A stretch of 64,000 nt of DNA from Rubrivivax rivuli (GCF_004016505.1 NZ_SACR01000002.1:248001-312000); one strand, 5' to 3'. Positions 26,788 to 36,070 are shown, counted from the first letter of the stretch. The notes: a model not told the origin generated them from the sequence alone. Made by a program: numbers and translations.

Positions 26788-27314
26788 TGAAACTCACCTC
26801 CGCCCCCCGCCACGCCCCCAGCACCTGGGCCATGACGATGAAGAAGCGCCTGTTCTGGGGTACGCCCCACACCGAGACCGACGTCAACAACTTCGAGGCG
26901 GCGATGGTCGAACGCGCCGCTGATGAGGCGGTCGGCAAGTTCGCCGCGGTGCACGCCGTGGAAAAGGCCCTGGACGGCATCACGCGCCGATCGGTGGGCC
27001 TGATGCAGTTCGACGCCTTGCTGGCCTTGGTGATGGTGTTGATGGCCTACCAGGCCGGCAGCGGCGCCGCCGAGAGCTTTGCGCAACTCAACCGGTGGGG
27101 CTTCGTGCTGGCGCTCTTCAGCTGCGTGCTGATGATCCCCAACCTCGCCCTGCTCTGGGGCGCCGACGCCGCGGTGCACACGCGCCAGCCGCGCGAGGCC
27201 TACCTGCTGGCCATGAGTGTGCACAAGGTGCGGGCCGCCCGCTACACCTTCGCCCTGGTCTTCAGCTTCGCCGCTGCCGTGATGACGCTGGTATCACTGA
27301 CGCAATTGGCTTGA
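26787..27314 (+). CDS. Uncharacterised 175-aa membrane protein
   Basis: Not recognised. The ATG overlaps the stop of the preceding transporter by one base, so the two are translationally coupled. The N-terminal ~75 residues are soluble and helical (MKKRLFWGTPHTETDVNNFE, MVERAADEAVGKFAAVHAVE). Three hydrophobic segments follow, near FDALLALVMVLMAYQAG, WGFVLALFSCVLMIPNLALL and YTFALVFSFAAAVMTLVSL. It is the last gene of the rightward superoperon, upstream of a terminator. A helper of LH2 assembly is possible from context only. Confidence 0.75.
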   Translation: MKLTSAPRHAPSTWAMTMKKRLFWGTPHTETDVNNFEAAMVERAADEAVGKFAAVHAVEKALDGITRRSVGLMQFDALLALVMVLMAYQAGSGAAESFAQLNRWGFVLALFSCVLMIPNLALLWGADAAVHTRQPREAYLLAMSVHKVRAARYTFALVFSFAAAVMTLVSLTQLA

Positions 27315-27324
27315 GTTAGCCACC

Positions 27325-27345
27325 GCGCGCCATTCGGCGCGCTTT
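27325..27345 (+). terminator. Hairpin terminator after the 175-aa ORF
   Basis: Stem GCGCGCC-ATTC-GGCGCGC (27325-27342), 7 bp with a 4-nt loop, then TTT. It is 11 bp after the stop of the last rightward gene and fits a rho-independent terminator with a short T tract. Confidence 0.6.
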
Positions 27346-27353
27346 CAACTCGC

Positions 27354-27383
27354 AAAAGGCGGTGCCAGGTGCATCGCCTTTTT
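27354..27383. terminator. AT-flanked hairpin, probable bidirectional terminator
   Basis: AAAAGGCG (27354-27361) pairs with CGCCTTTT (27375-27382), with 13 nt between, followed by TTC on the + strand. The A run on the left and T run on the right allow termination in both directions between the rightward superoperon and leftward puc. Confidence 0.65.
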
Positions 27384-27434
27384 CATTGCGCGCGAATTCA
27401 CGATGGATTCGAAACGTGCCGCCCAAAAGAAATC

Positions 27435-27466
27435 GGGGCACTGGCATCCAGGGATGCCGGTGCCCC
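27435..27466 (-). terminator. pucBA terminator
   Basis: Near-perfect inverted repeat GGGGCAC..GGCATCC / GGATGCCGGTGCCCC (27435-27466), with one T-G position. Read on the minus strand it is followed by ATTTCTTTT, and it lies about 36 bp beyond the pucA stop, so it fits the rho-independent end (and 3' stabiliser) of the puc message. Confidence 0.75.
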
Positions 27467-27501
27467 GCTTCTGCAGGGGTGCTCGACGGATCGAGCGAGC
27501 C

Positions 27502-27738
27502 TTACTGCTTGGCCGGTGCGGCCGGTGTCGCGCTCTGCGCCGTGACGGTGGGTGCCGCCATCGTGGCATCAGCCGCCTTCGGGGCCGCCTTGGGGCCGCC
27601 CTGGTAGTAGGCCGGCAGCCACTGCGTCGTCTTCAGGAGCTGGTAGTGCACGAACAGCGAGGTCAGTGCCACTGCGCCCAGGAAGAGAGGAACGCCGATG
27701 GTGGGGTTGACCACACGCCAAACTTTGCCTTGGTTCAT
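27502..27738 (-). CDS. pucA: LH2 light-harvesting alpha polypeptide
   Basis: A 78-aa LH2 alpha subunit: MNQGKVWRVVNPTIGVPLFL, bacteriochlorophyll-ligating His31 (SLFVHYQLL), then WLPAYYQGG. Tyr44 and Tyr45 occupy the positions that hydrogen-bond the B850 pigments (Tyr/Trp or Tyr/Tyr in B800-850 complexes, Phe/Leu in blue-shifted ones), so a B850-type spectrum is expected. The last ~29 residues form an Ala/Pro-rich tail, as in Rubrivivax LH2 alpha. Ribosome binding site AAGGAG precedes the ATG. It follows pucB by 9 bp. Confidence 0.97.
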   Translation of the reverse strand: MNQGKVWRVVNPTIGVPLFLGAVALTSLFVHYQLLKTTQWLPAYYQGGPKAAPKAADATMAAPTVTAQSATPAAPAKQ

Positions 27739-27747
27739 GAGGTCTCC

Positions 27748-27903
27748 TTACTTAAGCCACGGGGAATAGACGTAGGCGAAGAAGTGCGCCAGCAGAGCGA
27801 TGAGGCCGAAGATTCGGGTGCCCTCGACCAAGCCCTGTTGCAATTCTTCAGCTTCTGGGGTGGTAAGCCCCGACGGCCAAACTCTGTTCGGATCATCTGC
27901 CAT
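27748..27903 (-). CDS. pucB: LH2 light-harvesting beta polypeptide
   Basis: A 51-aa LH2 beta subunit. PSGLTTPEAEELQQGLVEG is the cytoplasmic part, then one helix with the B850-ligating His in IALLAHFFAYVYSPWL. ATG at 27903 has GGAGAG upstream; the frame opens 25 codons earlier but that part lies in the untranslated leader. Confidence 0.97.
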   Translation of the reverse strand: MADDPNRVWPSGLTTPEAEELQQGLVEGTRIFGLIALLAHFFAYVYSPWLK

Positions 27904-27998
27904 GTTGTTCTCTCCAATAGTCAGACATACCGTGCTGAACCCGCACGAGGGCTTCTTGTGGCTGCGTTGGCCACGCAATTCCCCCAGACTTCAGAGGA

Positions 27999-28065
27999 AC
28001 TCTACGCCCCGGGATGTAATTGGTCAATTGCCGTTTACAACCCAGGCTGTCACGTACCCGTGACA
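27999..28065 (-). promoter_or_regulatory. puc promoter with tandem PpsR-type operators
   Basis: A perfect operator TGTC-N10-GACA lies at 28048-28065 (itself a 7-bp inverted repeat TGTCACG/CGTGACA). A second, degenerate one (TGTA-N10-GACC on the minus strand) is at 28022-28039, exactly 8 bp away. The promoter read on the minus strand is -35 TTGACC (28027-28022), 17 bp, -10 TAGAGT (28004-27999). The degenerate operator covers the -35 box. This matches aerobic repression of puc. Confidence 0.8.
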
Positions 28066-28107
28066 CTTTCGAGAAAAAAAAGCGAGCCGCTTTCGCGGGT
28101 GCAGCGT

Positions 28108-29154
28108 TCATCGGGCAACGCTCTGATGCAGCGCCTGACGCTCCGACAGCGCAATCACCCAGCCCATGCGGTCGTCGAAGCTGCGCGAAGCCGGGCCGGC
28201 CGACAGGGGGGTGGGCGCTGCCGTCACGGCCGCGTCCACCAGGAACTGCACCGCGGGCAGCACCGGCAGCGGCATGCGCACCACCGCGGGCGTGCGCACC
28301 ACGGCGGCACTGGCGCGTGCGATCAAGGCCAGCTTGCGCTGCTTGCTCACCACAGCGCGGCGTGTGATGGAGTCGAGTCCGTTGTGTTCGATCTCGCGGC
28401 CGATCTCGGCATAGACCAGGCGCGCGGCGTGGATGGCGGCGCGGCAATCGCGCGGCAGTGCCGCGATGCCGTGGTCGGCCTTCGCATACAGCGCATCAGC
28501 GGTGTGCAGCAGGCGTTGCACCACACCCGCGATGCGGGCGTCGAAAACCGGCTGCTGCAGCCAGGCCTCGACATCGATGCCGGCCTCGCGCAGCCACTGC
28601 CGCGGCAGGTACAGGCGCCCGCGGCGGGCGTCTTCACCGACGTCGCGCGCGATGTTGGTGAGCTGCATCGCCACGCCCAGGTCGCAGGCGCGGGCCATGG
28701 CCGCTTCGCCCCGCACGCCCATGATCACGGCCATCATCGCGCCGACGGTGCCCGCCACGCGTGCACCGTAGTCCTGCACGTCCTGCAGGGTTTCGTAGGT
28801 GCGGGCGGTGGTGTCCCAGTAGAAGCCGTCGATCAGCGCGTCGAGCAGTTCGCGCGGCATGTCGAAGCGGTGCACCACCTGGGCCAATGCCGCATCGACA
28901 CCGATGTTCAGCGGGCGGCCGTCGTACACGGCGTCCAGCCGGCGCTGCAGGCGCAGCACCGCGGCCTGCGGGTTGTCGCCGTCGTCGATCTCGTCATCGG
29001 CCAGGCGGCAGAAGGCGTAGAGCGCCCGCGCCGGCTCGCGCACGCGCGCCGGCAGCAGCAGCGATGCGGCGAAGAAGGTCTTGGACCCGCCGCGCATCAG
29101 TTCGCGGCAGCTGGCGCTGTCGGACGCGTGAAGTTCAGTTGAAGCTATGGGCAT
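28108..29154 (-). CDS. crtB: Phytoene synthase
   Basis: A 348-aa squalene/phytoene synthase family enzyme condensing two geranylgeranyl diphosphates to phytoene. The two Asp-rich sites are ADDEIDD (near residue 53) and TNIARDVGEDARRGRLYLP. It is the last gene of the long leftward operon; its start overlaps the crtI end by 20 bp. The puc promoter begins just beyond its stop. Confidence 0.97.
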   Translation of the reverse strand: MPIASTELHASDSASCRELMRGGSKTFFAASLLLPARVREPARALYAFCRLADDEIDDGDNPQAAVLRLQRRLDAVYDGRPLNIGVDAALAQVVHRFDMPRELLDALIDGFYWDTTARTYETLQDVQDYGARVAGTVGAMMAVIMGVRGEAAMARACDLGVAMQLTNIARDVGEDARRGRLYLPRQWLREAGIDVEAWLQQPVFDARIAGVVQRLLHTADALYAKADHGIAALPRDCRAAIHAARLVYAEIGREIEHNGLDSITRRAVVSKQRKLALIARASAAVVRTPAVVRMPLPVLPAVQFLVDAAVTAAPTPLSAGPASRSFDDRMGWVIALSERQALHQSVAR

Positions 29155-30727
29155 GCGGCACCACCGTTTCCAGGGCTTTGGCGGACATCAACACGCCGGG
29201 CACGCCGGCGCCAGGGTGGGTGCTGGCACCCACCATGAAGAGGTTCTTCACGTCTTCGCTGCGGTTGTGCGGGCGGAACCAGGCGCTTTGCAGCAGCAGC
29301 GGCTCCAGGCCGAAGGCCGCGCCCTTGAAGGACAGCAGGCGGTCGTGGAAGTCTTGCGGCGTGGTCACGCGCGAGTGCTCCACGAACGCGCCGAAGCCTG
29401 GCATCACGGTCTCGTCCAGGCGCTTCTCCACGGCCTGGCGGAAGGTCTCGGCAAAGGCCGGCCAGTCGGTGCCGCTGTCGAGGTGGGGTACCGGGGCCAG
29501 CACGTAGAAGCAATCACGCCCGGCGGGCGCCATGCTCGGGTCGGTGGCCGTGGGGCGGTGCAGGTAGAGGCTGAAGTCGGGCGCGAGCTTGTGCTTCTTG
29601 AAGATGTCCTTCAGCAGGCCTTCGTAGCGCGGGCCCAGCACCATCATGTGGTGCGGCACGTCGGGAAACTGCTTCGTGGTGCCGAAGTACCAGACGAAAA
29701 GGCTCATCGAGTAGTCGCCGCGCTCGATCTTGGCGTTGGTCCAGTGGCGGCGGTGCTGCGGCTCCACCAGGTTGCGGTACGTCCAGGCGGTGTCGGCGTT
29801 GCTGACCACGATGTCGGCGCGACGGCGCGTGCCGTCAGCGAGTTCGATGCCCGTGGCCTGGCCGTTTTCGACCGTGATGCGCTGGACCTCGGCATTCAGG
29901 TGCACCGGTGCACCCCGGTCGGCCAGCAGCTTCACCAGGCCCTGCACCAGCACGCCGGTGCCGCCCATCGCCCAGTGCACGCCGTAGCGGCGTTCGAGCG
30001 TGTTGATGAGGCTGTAGATGCAGGTGACCGAGAACGGGTTGCCGCCGATCAGCAGCGGGTGGATGGTCATCACCACACGCAGCTTCGGATGCTTGATGTG
30101 CCCGGCCACCATGTGGTGCAGGCTCCGCCAGCCGCGCATGCGCGCCAGCGCCGGCACGGCCTTGAGCAGGCTGCCGATGCCGTCGAAGGCCTGCGGGCCG
30201 AGCTCTTCGAAACCCTGGCGGTAGCAGCTGGCGGCTTCCAGCAGGAAACGTTCGTAGCCGGGCAAGTCTTCAGGGCAGATGCGGGCCACCTCGGCGCGCA
30301 TCTTGTCGGCATCACCGCTGTAATCGAAGTGCGTGCCGTCGTCGAAACGGATGCGGTAGAACGGGTCCAGCGCCTTCAGCGTGACGTCGTCTTCCAGCCG
30401 CTTGCCGCACAGCGCCCACAGCTCCTCCAGCATGAAGGGGGCGGTGATGATGGTGGGGCCGGCGTCCCAGGTGTAGCCACCCTCGCGCCAGACATAGGCG
30501 CGACCGCCGGGCGCGTCGAGCTTTTCGTAGACCTCGACGTCGTAGCCCTTGCAGCTCAGGCGCACCGCGGCGGCCAGGCCGCCAAAGCCACTGCCGATGA
30601 CGATGGCCTTGGGCGCCGGCGCGCCCCCGGAGCGGCCGCGCGCAGGCACAGCGGCCGGCGGCGTGGGCGTGACGGCGCGCAGGGCAGAGCCCGTGGCGCT
30701 GTCAGCGGGCGTGAAGAAGCTTGTCAT
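29135..30727 (-). CDS. crtI: Phytoene desaturase
   Basis: A 530-aa CrtI-type FAD-dependent phytoene desaturase giving neurosporene/lycopene. N-terminal IVIGSGFGGLAAAVRLSCKG, then WDAGPTIITAPFMLEELW, and the C-terminal FMVGASTHPGAGVPGVLMSA. The N-terminus has a ~35-residue extension ahead of the FAD motif. It overlaps puhE by 26 bp upstream and crtB downstream. Confidence 0.97.
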   Translation of the reverse strand: MTSFFTPADSATGSALRAVTPTPPAAVPARGRSGGAPAPKAIVIGSGFGGLAAAVRLSCKGYDVEVYEKLDAPGGRAYVWREGGYTWDAGPTIITAPFMLEELWALCGKRLEDDVTLKALDPFYRIRFDDGTHFDYSGDADKMRAEVARICPEDLPGYERFLLEAASCYRQGFEELGPQAFDGIGSLLKAVPALARMRGWRSLHHMVAGHIKHPKLRVVMTIHPLLIGGNPFSVTCIYSLINTLERRYGVHWAMGGTGVLVQGLVKLLADRGAPVHLNAEVQRITVENGQATGIELADGTRRRADIVVSNADTAWTYRNLVEPQHRRHWTNAKIERGDYSMSLFVWYFGTTKQFPDVPHHMMVLGPRYEGLLKDIFKKHKLAPDFSLYLHRPTATDPSMAPAGRDCFYVLAPVPHLDSGTDWPAFAETFRQAVEKRLDETVMPGFGAFVEHSRVTTPQDFHDRLLSFKGAAFGLEPLLLQSAWFRPHNRSEDVKNLFMVGASTHPGAGVPGVLMSAKALETVVPHAHSFN

Positions 30728-31556
30728 CGTTGTCCAGGACCATTTCAGGCAGATGGGCCACCGGCTCCACGACAGGAGCAGCTCGGCTTGAAGGGTCGTG
30801 CAAGGCCCAGCGCCACAGCGCCGTGGCCTCCAGCGGCAGCACCAGCAACCAGTGTTCGACGATGGCCAGCACCAGCAACGCCGTCACCAGCCAGGCGCCA
30901 ACGGCCCGGGCACTGCCCGGCGCCTGGGCCAGGGCATAGGCCACCAGCCACACCGCCACCACCGTGGCGGCCGTGACGACGACAGGAAAGAGCAGGTTCA
31001 TCGCCCGGTGGCGGAAGTAGCTGCCCAGGTAGCGAAGGTGCACCGGCAGCAGCTGGACGCTGAGATTGCGCACACCGAGAAAGACATTGAGCTTGGCGCT
31101 GATGCGCATGGCCCAGAGCACGCCGAAGGTGGCCACGCCAACCTGGTTGCTGCCACCCCAGGTGAGCGCGGCAATCAGCAGCCCCGTGGCCAGGATGGCC
31201 AGTTCGTGCCACAACAGCGTGGCTGTGGCCTGCACGAAACGCGGCCAGCCGCGCAGGCCGGTGTCCAAGGCCTGCTGGCGCGGGCCGGTGACCCAGCCGG
31301 TGAGGAAACTGAGTTCATGCCAGCCCCAGACCAGCAGCGCGCAGGTGAAGGCGCAGTAGGCGGAGCCCACGTCGGACTGCGACGCCGTTCTCTGCAGGCC
31401 CACCAGCGCCATCACCGCCAGCGCGCTGCTGATCAGGTGGCTCCAGCGGAAGGTGGTGCGCGGCAGGCCATCCAGCAGCAGCACCAGTCCGGTGGAGAAC
31501 CACCAGACGAACACCGCAAACAGGATGGGCCAGAGCGCTTCGGACATCGATGTCAC
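30702..31556 (-). CDS. puhE: PuhE, photosynthetic complex assembly membrane protein
   Basis: A 284-aa protein of the DUF3623/PuhE family with about seven hydrophobic segments, encoded near puhABC in many purple bacteria and linked to reaction centre assembly and pigment level. Segments such as [19 protein letters not shown] and [17 protein letters not shown] are typical. The start is GTG 31556 overlapping the acsF stop (GTGA), or ATG 31547 three codons in. Confidence 0.88.
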   Translation of the reverse strand: MTSMSEALWPILFAVFVWWFSTGLVLLLDGLPRTTFRWSHLISSALAVMALVGLQRTASQSDVGSAYCAFTCALLVWGWHELSFLTGWVTGPRQQALDTGLRGWPRFVQATATLLWHELAILATGLLIAALTWGGSNQVGVATFGVLWAMRISAKLNVFLGVRNLSVQLLPVHLRYLGSYFRHRAMNLLFPVVVTAATVVAVWLVAYALAQAPGSARAVGAWLVTALLVLAIVEHWLLVLPLEATALWRWALHDPSSRAAPVVEPVAHLPEMVLDNDDKLLHAR

Positions 31557-32635
31557 CAGGCCGGCGCGACGCGCACCTGCGCGGGCAGTTCGTGGTGCTT
31601 CACCGGCAGGAAGTACAGGCGTGCGAAGGTGGCGAAGCCCTGCACGGCCAGACCGGCCTGCTTCAGCTTGCCGATGACACCGCCCTGCGCCTTGGCGGCA
31701 TCCATGCGCATCGACAGCTCATACAGCCGCGTCATGCCGGCGCGGAAGGCCGGCAGGTCGTGGTCGAGCGAGATCGGGAAGACCTGCTTGCTGATTTCCG
31801 TCGTGATGCGGAAGACCTCGTAGTCGTAGGCCGTGGCGTCCAGGCCCATGGCGTTCTTCAGCATGGGGCGCGTGTGGTCGCGCACGTACATGGTGGCGTA
31901 GACGGCCAGCAGGAAGAAGCGGATCCACAGCGTGTTGGCGCCGCGCAGCAGGTGCGGCTGCGCGCGCATCAGCAGCGCGAAGCTCTCGCCGTGGCGGAAT
32001 TCGTCGTTGCACCAGCGCTCGAACCACTTGAAGATGGGGTGGAAGCGCTTCTCGGGGCAGCGCTCGAGCTGGCGGAAGATGGTGATGTAGCGCGCGTAGC
32101 CGATCTTCTCGCTCAGGTAGGTGGCGTAGAAGATGTACTTGGGCTTGAAGTAGGTGTAGGCCTTGGTGCGCTTGAGGTCGCCCAGGTCGAGGCCGAGGCC
32201 GAAGTCCTTCAGGCTCTGGTTGATGAAACCCGCATGGCGCGATTCGTCGCGCGCCATGTAGCGCATCAGCGCCTTGATGTCGGGGTTGCTGATGTTCTTC
32301 TGGATCTCGTTGTAGAGGATGCAGCCGCTGAACTCGCTGGTCACGCTGCTGATGAGAAAGTCCAGGAACTCCTGGCGCAGCTCGGGCGACATCTGCGCCA
32401 TCTGCGCGCGCGCCTCGTCGGCGAACTCGGGCGTGCGCTGGAAGTGGTCGTGGTTGTTGTCGCCTTCGTACTCGGCCATCATCGTGTCCCACTCCTGGCG
32501 GATGGGGTTCACGTCCAGGCGGTCCATGGCCTTGAAGTCGGTCGTGTAGAAGCGGGGCGTGAGCAGGGTCTCCTGCTTGGCCTTGCGGGCGGCTTCTTCG
32601 GGGCTGTCGATGCTGACGGCGTGGGTGGCGCTCAT
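31553..32635 (-). CDS. acsF: Aerobic Mg-protoporphyrin IX monomethyl ester cyclase
   Basis: A 360-aa di-iron oxygenase that forms the isocyclic ring E of bacteriochlorophyll using O2. Carboxylate/His ligands are visible in [21 protein letters not shown] and DEFRHGESF. It lets the cell make pigment with oxygen present; the anaerobic cyclase BchE is not in this window. It overlaps both neighbours by 4 bp. Confidence 0.96.
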   Translation of the reverse strand: MSATHAVSIDSPEEAARKAKQETLLTPRFYTTDFKAMDRLDVNPIRQEWDTMMAEYEGDNNHDHFQRTPEFADEARAQMAQMSPELRQEFLDFLISSVTSEFSGCILYNEIQKNISNPDIKALMRYMARDESRHAGFINQSLKDFGLGLDLGDLKRTKAYTYFKPKYIFYATYLSEKIGYARYITIFRQLERCPEKRFHPIFKWFERWCNDEFRHGESFALLMRAQPHLLRGANTLWIRFFLLAVYATMYVRDHTRPMLKNAMGLDATAYDYEVFRITTEISKQVFPISLDHDLPAFRAGMTRLYELSMRMDAAKAQGGVIGKLKQAGLAVQGFATFARLYFLPVKHHELPAQVRVAPAW

Positions 32636-33105
32636 GGGGTACTCCTGATCGGATCAGACGGTGATGCGCTGCGCAGCAGGTCCGCGAAGGCGCCGGCGTT
32701 CGTGGGCCCGAAGGCCTCGAGGTCGATGCGCTGGCCGGTGGCCGGGTCCAGCAGCGTGAGCCGGCCGTCGGCGCGGCCCAGCAGCTCAAACGGCGCCTCG
32801 CCGCCCAGGCCGCGCATGCGGCGCTCGCGCGCCATCACGCGAAGCGCGCCGCGCAGGAAGCCGCCCTCGCCCTGCACGTGCGCCACCTGCTGGCCGCTGC
32901 GGGCGTCGATGACGAGCACGCCGCCATCGCTGGCGTCGCTGAACTTCAGGCTGCGCGAAAGCACGGTGCCGGCATCGGGCGCACGCACCGCCACGCCCGA
33001 GAGGCGCACGGCCGACACGCCGGCCAGCGCCACCAGCACCAGCGCAGCCATGGCCATCAGCAGGCCACGGGGCAGCGGGTCGGGGTGGGTGTGGGCGTTG
33101 CTCAT
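32632..33105 (-). CDS. puhC: PuhC, photosynthetic complex assembly protein
   Basis: A 157-aa protein with one N-terminal transmembrane helix (about 14-35, [19 protein letters not shown]) and a periplasmic domain ([21 protein letters not shown]). It belongs to the PuhC family involved in RC-LH1 assembly. ATG 33105 is chosen because the longer frame runs into puhB. Confidence 0.9.
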   Translation of the reverse strand: MSNAHTHPDPLPRGLLMAMAALVLVALAGVSAVRLSGVAVRAPDAGTVLSRSLKFSDASDGGVLVIDARSGQQVAHVQGEGGFLRGALRVMARERRMRGLGGEAPFELLGRADGRLTLLDPATGQRIDLEAFGPTNAGAFADLLRSASPSDPIRSTP

Positions 33106-33115
33106 GGGGTGGCTT

Positions 33116-33838
33116 TCAGCGGCCGGCCATCGCGGGCGTGGCACCGCGGCCCTGGGCTTCGGGGGCTGCCGAGGCTGCAGCGGGCGCCGGCAGTTCGACG
33201 CCGGTGTCCTGCGCCCAGGCCTGCGCGAGCGTGCGGGCCACCGCGGCGGCTTCAGGCACGCAGCGCAGCATCGGCTCGGGCTGACCCACGCGCCAGGGGC
33301 GGGCGTGCGGCCACAGGTGCAGGTAGGCGATGCGGTCGTCGCCAGCCAGTTGCAGGGGCAGGTCGCCGCTGCCATCGGCATTCACATGCAGGCCGGCGGC
33401 GGCGATGCGCTTGAAGGGAATGTTGAAGGTGAGCGTCAGCACAACCCCGATGCGCATGACGACGCGGCGGTTGGTCACCGTGTAGATGGCCGAGCGGGCC
33501 GACAGCCAGGCAATGAAGGCCAGCATGCCCAGGGCCGAGCCGGCCAGCAGCAGCATCCACAACGCCGACACAACCATCGTGCCGAAGCTCGCGTTCTCGG
33601 TGGCCAGCAGCGCCAGCCGCAGCACCATCAAGGCCGCGAAGTACACCACCAGCTTGCGCAGGTGGAAGGCCTGTCGCGCCAGGGTCTGCCACTGCGGGCT
33701 GCCTTGCCAGAGCACACGCTCACCGGCCGGCAGCATCTCGGGCAGGCCGCGGGCGGCCTCGAACTCGTGCTCTTGCGCCAGCGGCGCGCTGGCGTTCACC
33801 GGCGAGGTGGCAGCCGGAGCGCGACGCAACGCCTTCAC
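33116..33838 (-). CDS. puhB: PuhB, reaction centre assembly protein
   Basis: A 240-aa membrane protein of the PuhB (PH-like domain) family, an assembly factor for the reaction centre. It has LPAGERVLWQGSPQWQTLARQAFH, two hydrophobic segments, and a TVTNRRVVMRIGVVLTLTFNIPF segment. GTG 33838 overlaps the puhA stop (GTGA). Confidence 0.92.
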   Translation of the reverse strand: MKALRRAPAATSPVNASAPLAQEHEFEAARGLPEMLPAGERVLWQGSPQWQTLARQAFHLRKLVVYFAALMVLRLALLATENASFGTMVVSALWMLLLAGSALGMLAFIAWLSARSAIYTVTNRRVVMRIGVVLTLTFNIPFKRIAAAGLHVNADGSGDLPLQLAGDDRIAYLHLWPHARPWRVGQPEPMLRCVPEAAAVARTLAQAWAQDTGVELPAPAAASAAPEAQGRGATPAMAGR

Positions 33839-34593
33839 AGCAGCGGCTCCGCGCGCGAGGGCTCGGCGTAGAGCGTGCCGGCACCGTAGTAGCCCATGAT
33901 CTTCTCTTCTTCCAGCAGCGTCACCACGTCAGGGTTGCGCGTGCCGGGCACGTCGGCGAACTGGTGGCTGAGGATGGCGCCGACCTTGACCTTGTCGCGC
34001 TTGACGCGCGCGAAGTTCATCGGCAGCAGCACACGCCGGCCGTTGGCACTGGCTTCCAGCTCGATGTAGCGGAACAGGCTCTCGGCCTCGTCCACCCAGA
34101 GGTCGACCACCGTGCCGCCCACCTTGTCATCGGCGCCCATCACCGGCAGGCCGCGTGGATCGGTGTCGCCGCGTGTCACGTCGAACTCGGTGGCCACGCG
34201 CAGCGGCATCAGCTTGATGTGGCCTTCGAAGTTCACGTCGGGGTGGTCGTGCCGGTCGGCCCAGGCGCCCGGGCCCACGCCGTCCAGCAGCGGGTTGGCG
34301 CCCGTGGGCACCAGCGGCGCGCCCGCCCAGCGGTGCGACGGCTCGGCCATCAGCACTTGCGGCGAGACGATGTCGTTGGGCGCCGAGAAGGTGCGGCCAT
34401 CCTGAAGCAGGTAGGTCTTGGGCTCGGGGATGGGAAAGCCCCGCACCGAGACACCGTTGTCGGTGACCATGGGGTAGCCCTCGCGGTGGTTCTCCAGCAC
34501 CAGGTAGTAGATGAGGAAGGCGAAGAAGATCCAGAAGGCGTAGAGCACCAGCTGGGCGATATCGATGTACTGCGTGATGGCTCCGGTTCCCAT
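33835..34593 (-). CDS. puhA: Reaction centre H subunit
   Basis: A 252-aa reaction centre H subunit. One N-terminal transmembrane helix (IAQLVLYAFWIFFAFLIYYL) precedes a cytoplasmic beta-rich domain with GFPIPEPKTYLL and the PRC-barrel segment GADDKVGGTVVDLWVDEAE. AAGGAG lies upstream of ATG 34593. Confidence 0.97.
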   Translation of the reverse strand: MGTGAITQYIDIAQLVLYAFWIFFAFLIYYLVLENHREGYPMVTDNGVSVRGFPIPEPKTYLLQDGRTFSAPNDIVSPQVLMAEPSHRWAGAPLVPTGANPLLDGVGPGAWADRHDHPDVNFEGHIKLMPLRVATEFDVTRGDTDPRGLPVMGADDKVGGTVVDLWVDEAESLFRYIELEASANGRRVLLPMNFARVKRDKVKVGAILSHQFADVPGTRNPDVVTLLEEEKIMGYYGAGTLYAEPSRAEPLL

Positions 34594-34615
34594 GGGGGTC
34601 TCCTTCAGTCGTGAT

Positions 34616-36070
34616 TCAGCCGGGCAGGTCGGCCAGGCCGAACTTGGTGCCGGGGCTCCGGACGGAGGGCCCCAGCGAGCGAACGAGCGGGCCGATGGCA
34701 ATCAGCGCCGCGAACAAGAGGTACAGCTCGAGGTGGTAGACGAAGCTGTAGCCGGTGACCGGCGTCACCAGCACTTCGCCGAATGCCCCGTGCGTGGCCA
34801 GCGTGGACACGAGGTCGCGCAGTGCACCGCCCAGCGCGATGCCGAGGCCGCCGGCCGTCGCCTGCACCGCGCCCCAGGCGCCCAGCGCCAGGCCGACGTG
34901 GTCGCGGTGCTCCAGCGACATGGCCGCCGTGAGCATGCCGACCGAGAACAGTCCGCCGCCGAAGCCGATGAGCGCCGTGCCGCAGCGGAAGAGCCAAGGC
35001 GCCTCGGCCGGGGCCGAGAAGATGACGGCGGCAAAGGCCGGCAGGCCCAGCACCAGGCCGCAGGCGGCCACGCGGTAGGGGTCGCCGCCACGCGCCAGCC
35101 AGCGCGCGGCCAGCCCGAAGGCTCCGAGCGCGCCGAGCGCCATCACCGCGGTGAGAGAGCTCGTGGCGCCGACGCTGAGCTTGAGGATCTCGCCACCGTA
35201 GGGCTCGAGCACCACGTCCTGCATCGCGAAGGCCATCGTGCCCAGGCCCACGGTGACGAGGAAACGGCGCGCCTTGGGCTGGCCGATGAAGCTCTGCCAG
35301 CGCGGGCCGAAGGCCGGCGCCGGCTCGGCGGGCGAGCGGCGGCAGTTCGAGTTGCGCGCCTCTTGTTTCCATACTGCGACGACGCACAGAGCCGCCGTGG
35401 CCACGCCCGCGCCCTGCACCACCTGCACCAGGCGCGTGGGCGAGAAGTCGGCCAGCAGCAGGCCAAAGACCGTGCCCCCGCCCACCAGGCCCACGAGCAG
35501 CATCACGTACATCAGCGCCACCACGCGTGGGCGCGTGGCGTCGGTGGAGAGGTCGGAGGCCAGCGCCAGACCGGCGGTCTGCGTGGTCTGCAGGCCGGCG
35601 CCCACCAGCAGGAAGGACAGGCCGCTGACCAGTTGCCCCACCCAGGCCAGGCCGAAACGGCCCTGCCCCGTGAGCAGCAGCAGCGCAAACGGCAGCAGCG
35701 CCAGCCCGGCGAACTGCAGGAAGGCGCCCAGCCCGATGTAGGGCACGCGGCGCCAGCCGATGGCCGAGGCGTAGACATCACTCTTGTGGCCGATGAAGGC
35801 GCGCAGCGGCGCCGCGATGATGGGCAGTGCCACCATCAGCGCCACCAGCCAGGCGGCCACGCCCAGCTCGACGATCATCACGCGGTTGAGCGTGCCCACC
35901 ATCAGCGCGGTGGCCATGCCCACGCTCACCTGGAACAGGCCCAGGCGCAGCAGGCGCGGCAAGGGCAGGTCGGCCGTGGCGGCGTCGGCGAAAGGCAGGA
36001 AGCGCGGCCCCAGGCGCTTCCACTTGAGCGCCAGGTTCGAGGGGGCCTTGCCGCCACGCCGGGTGTTCAT
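34616..36070 (-). CDS. lhaA: LhaA, BCD-family LH1 assembly protein
   Basis: A 484-aa, about 12-span major facilitator protein of the bacteriochlorophyll-delivery group. RLGPRFLPFADAA, LNRVMIVELGVAAWLVALMV and AIGWRRVPYIGLG are shared with the paralogue at 25351. Position between bchM and puhA identifies it as LhaA, which supports LH1 assembly. Its start overlaps the bchM stop (ATGA). Confidence 0.93.
   Translation of the reverse strand: MNTRRGGKAPSNLALKWKRLGPRFLPFADAATADLPLPRLLRLGLFQVSVGMATALMVGTLNRVMIVELGVAAWLVALMVALPIIAAPLRAFIGHKSDVYASAIGWRRVPYIGLGAFLQFAGLALLPFALLLLTGQGRFGLAWVGQLVSGLSFLLVGAGLQTTQTAGLALASDLSTDATRPRVVALMYVMLLVGLVGGGTVFGLLLADFSPTRLVQVVQGAGVATAALCVVAVWKQEARNSNCRRSPAEPAPAFGPRWQSFIGQPKARRFLVTVGLGTMAFAMQDVVLEPYGGEILKLSVGATSSLTAVMALGALGAFGLAARWLARGGDPYRVAACGLVLGLPAFAAVIFSAPAEAPWLFRCGTALIGFGGGLFSVGMLTAAMSLEHRDHVGLALGAWGAVQATAGGLGIALGGALRDLVSTLATHGAFGEVLVTPVTGYSFVYHLELYLLFAALIAIGPLVRSLGPSVRSPGTKFGLADLPG

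Noticed and set aside
13078..28107. FNR-type sites (TTGAT-N4-ATCAA) at bchC or puc
   Set aside because: None seen in the promoter regions examined; control there looks PpsR-type.
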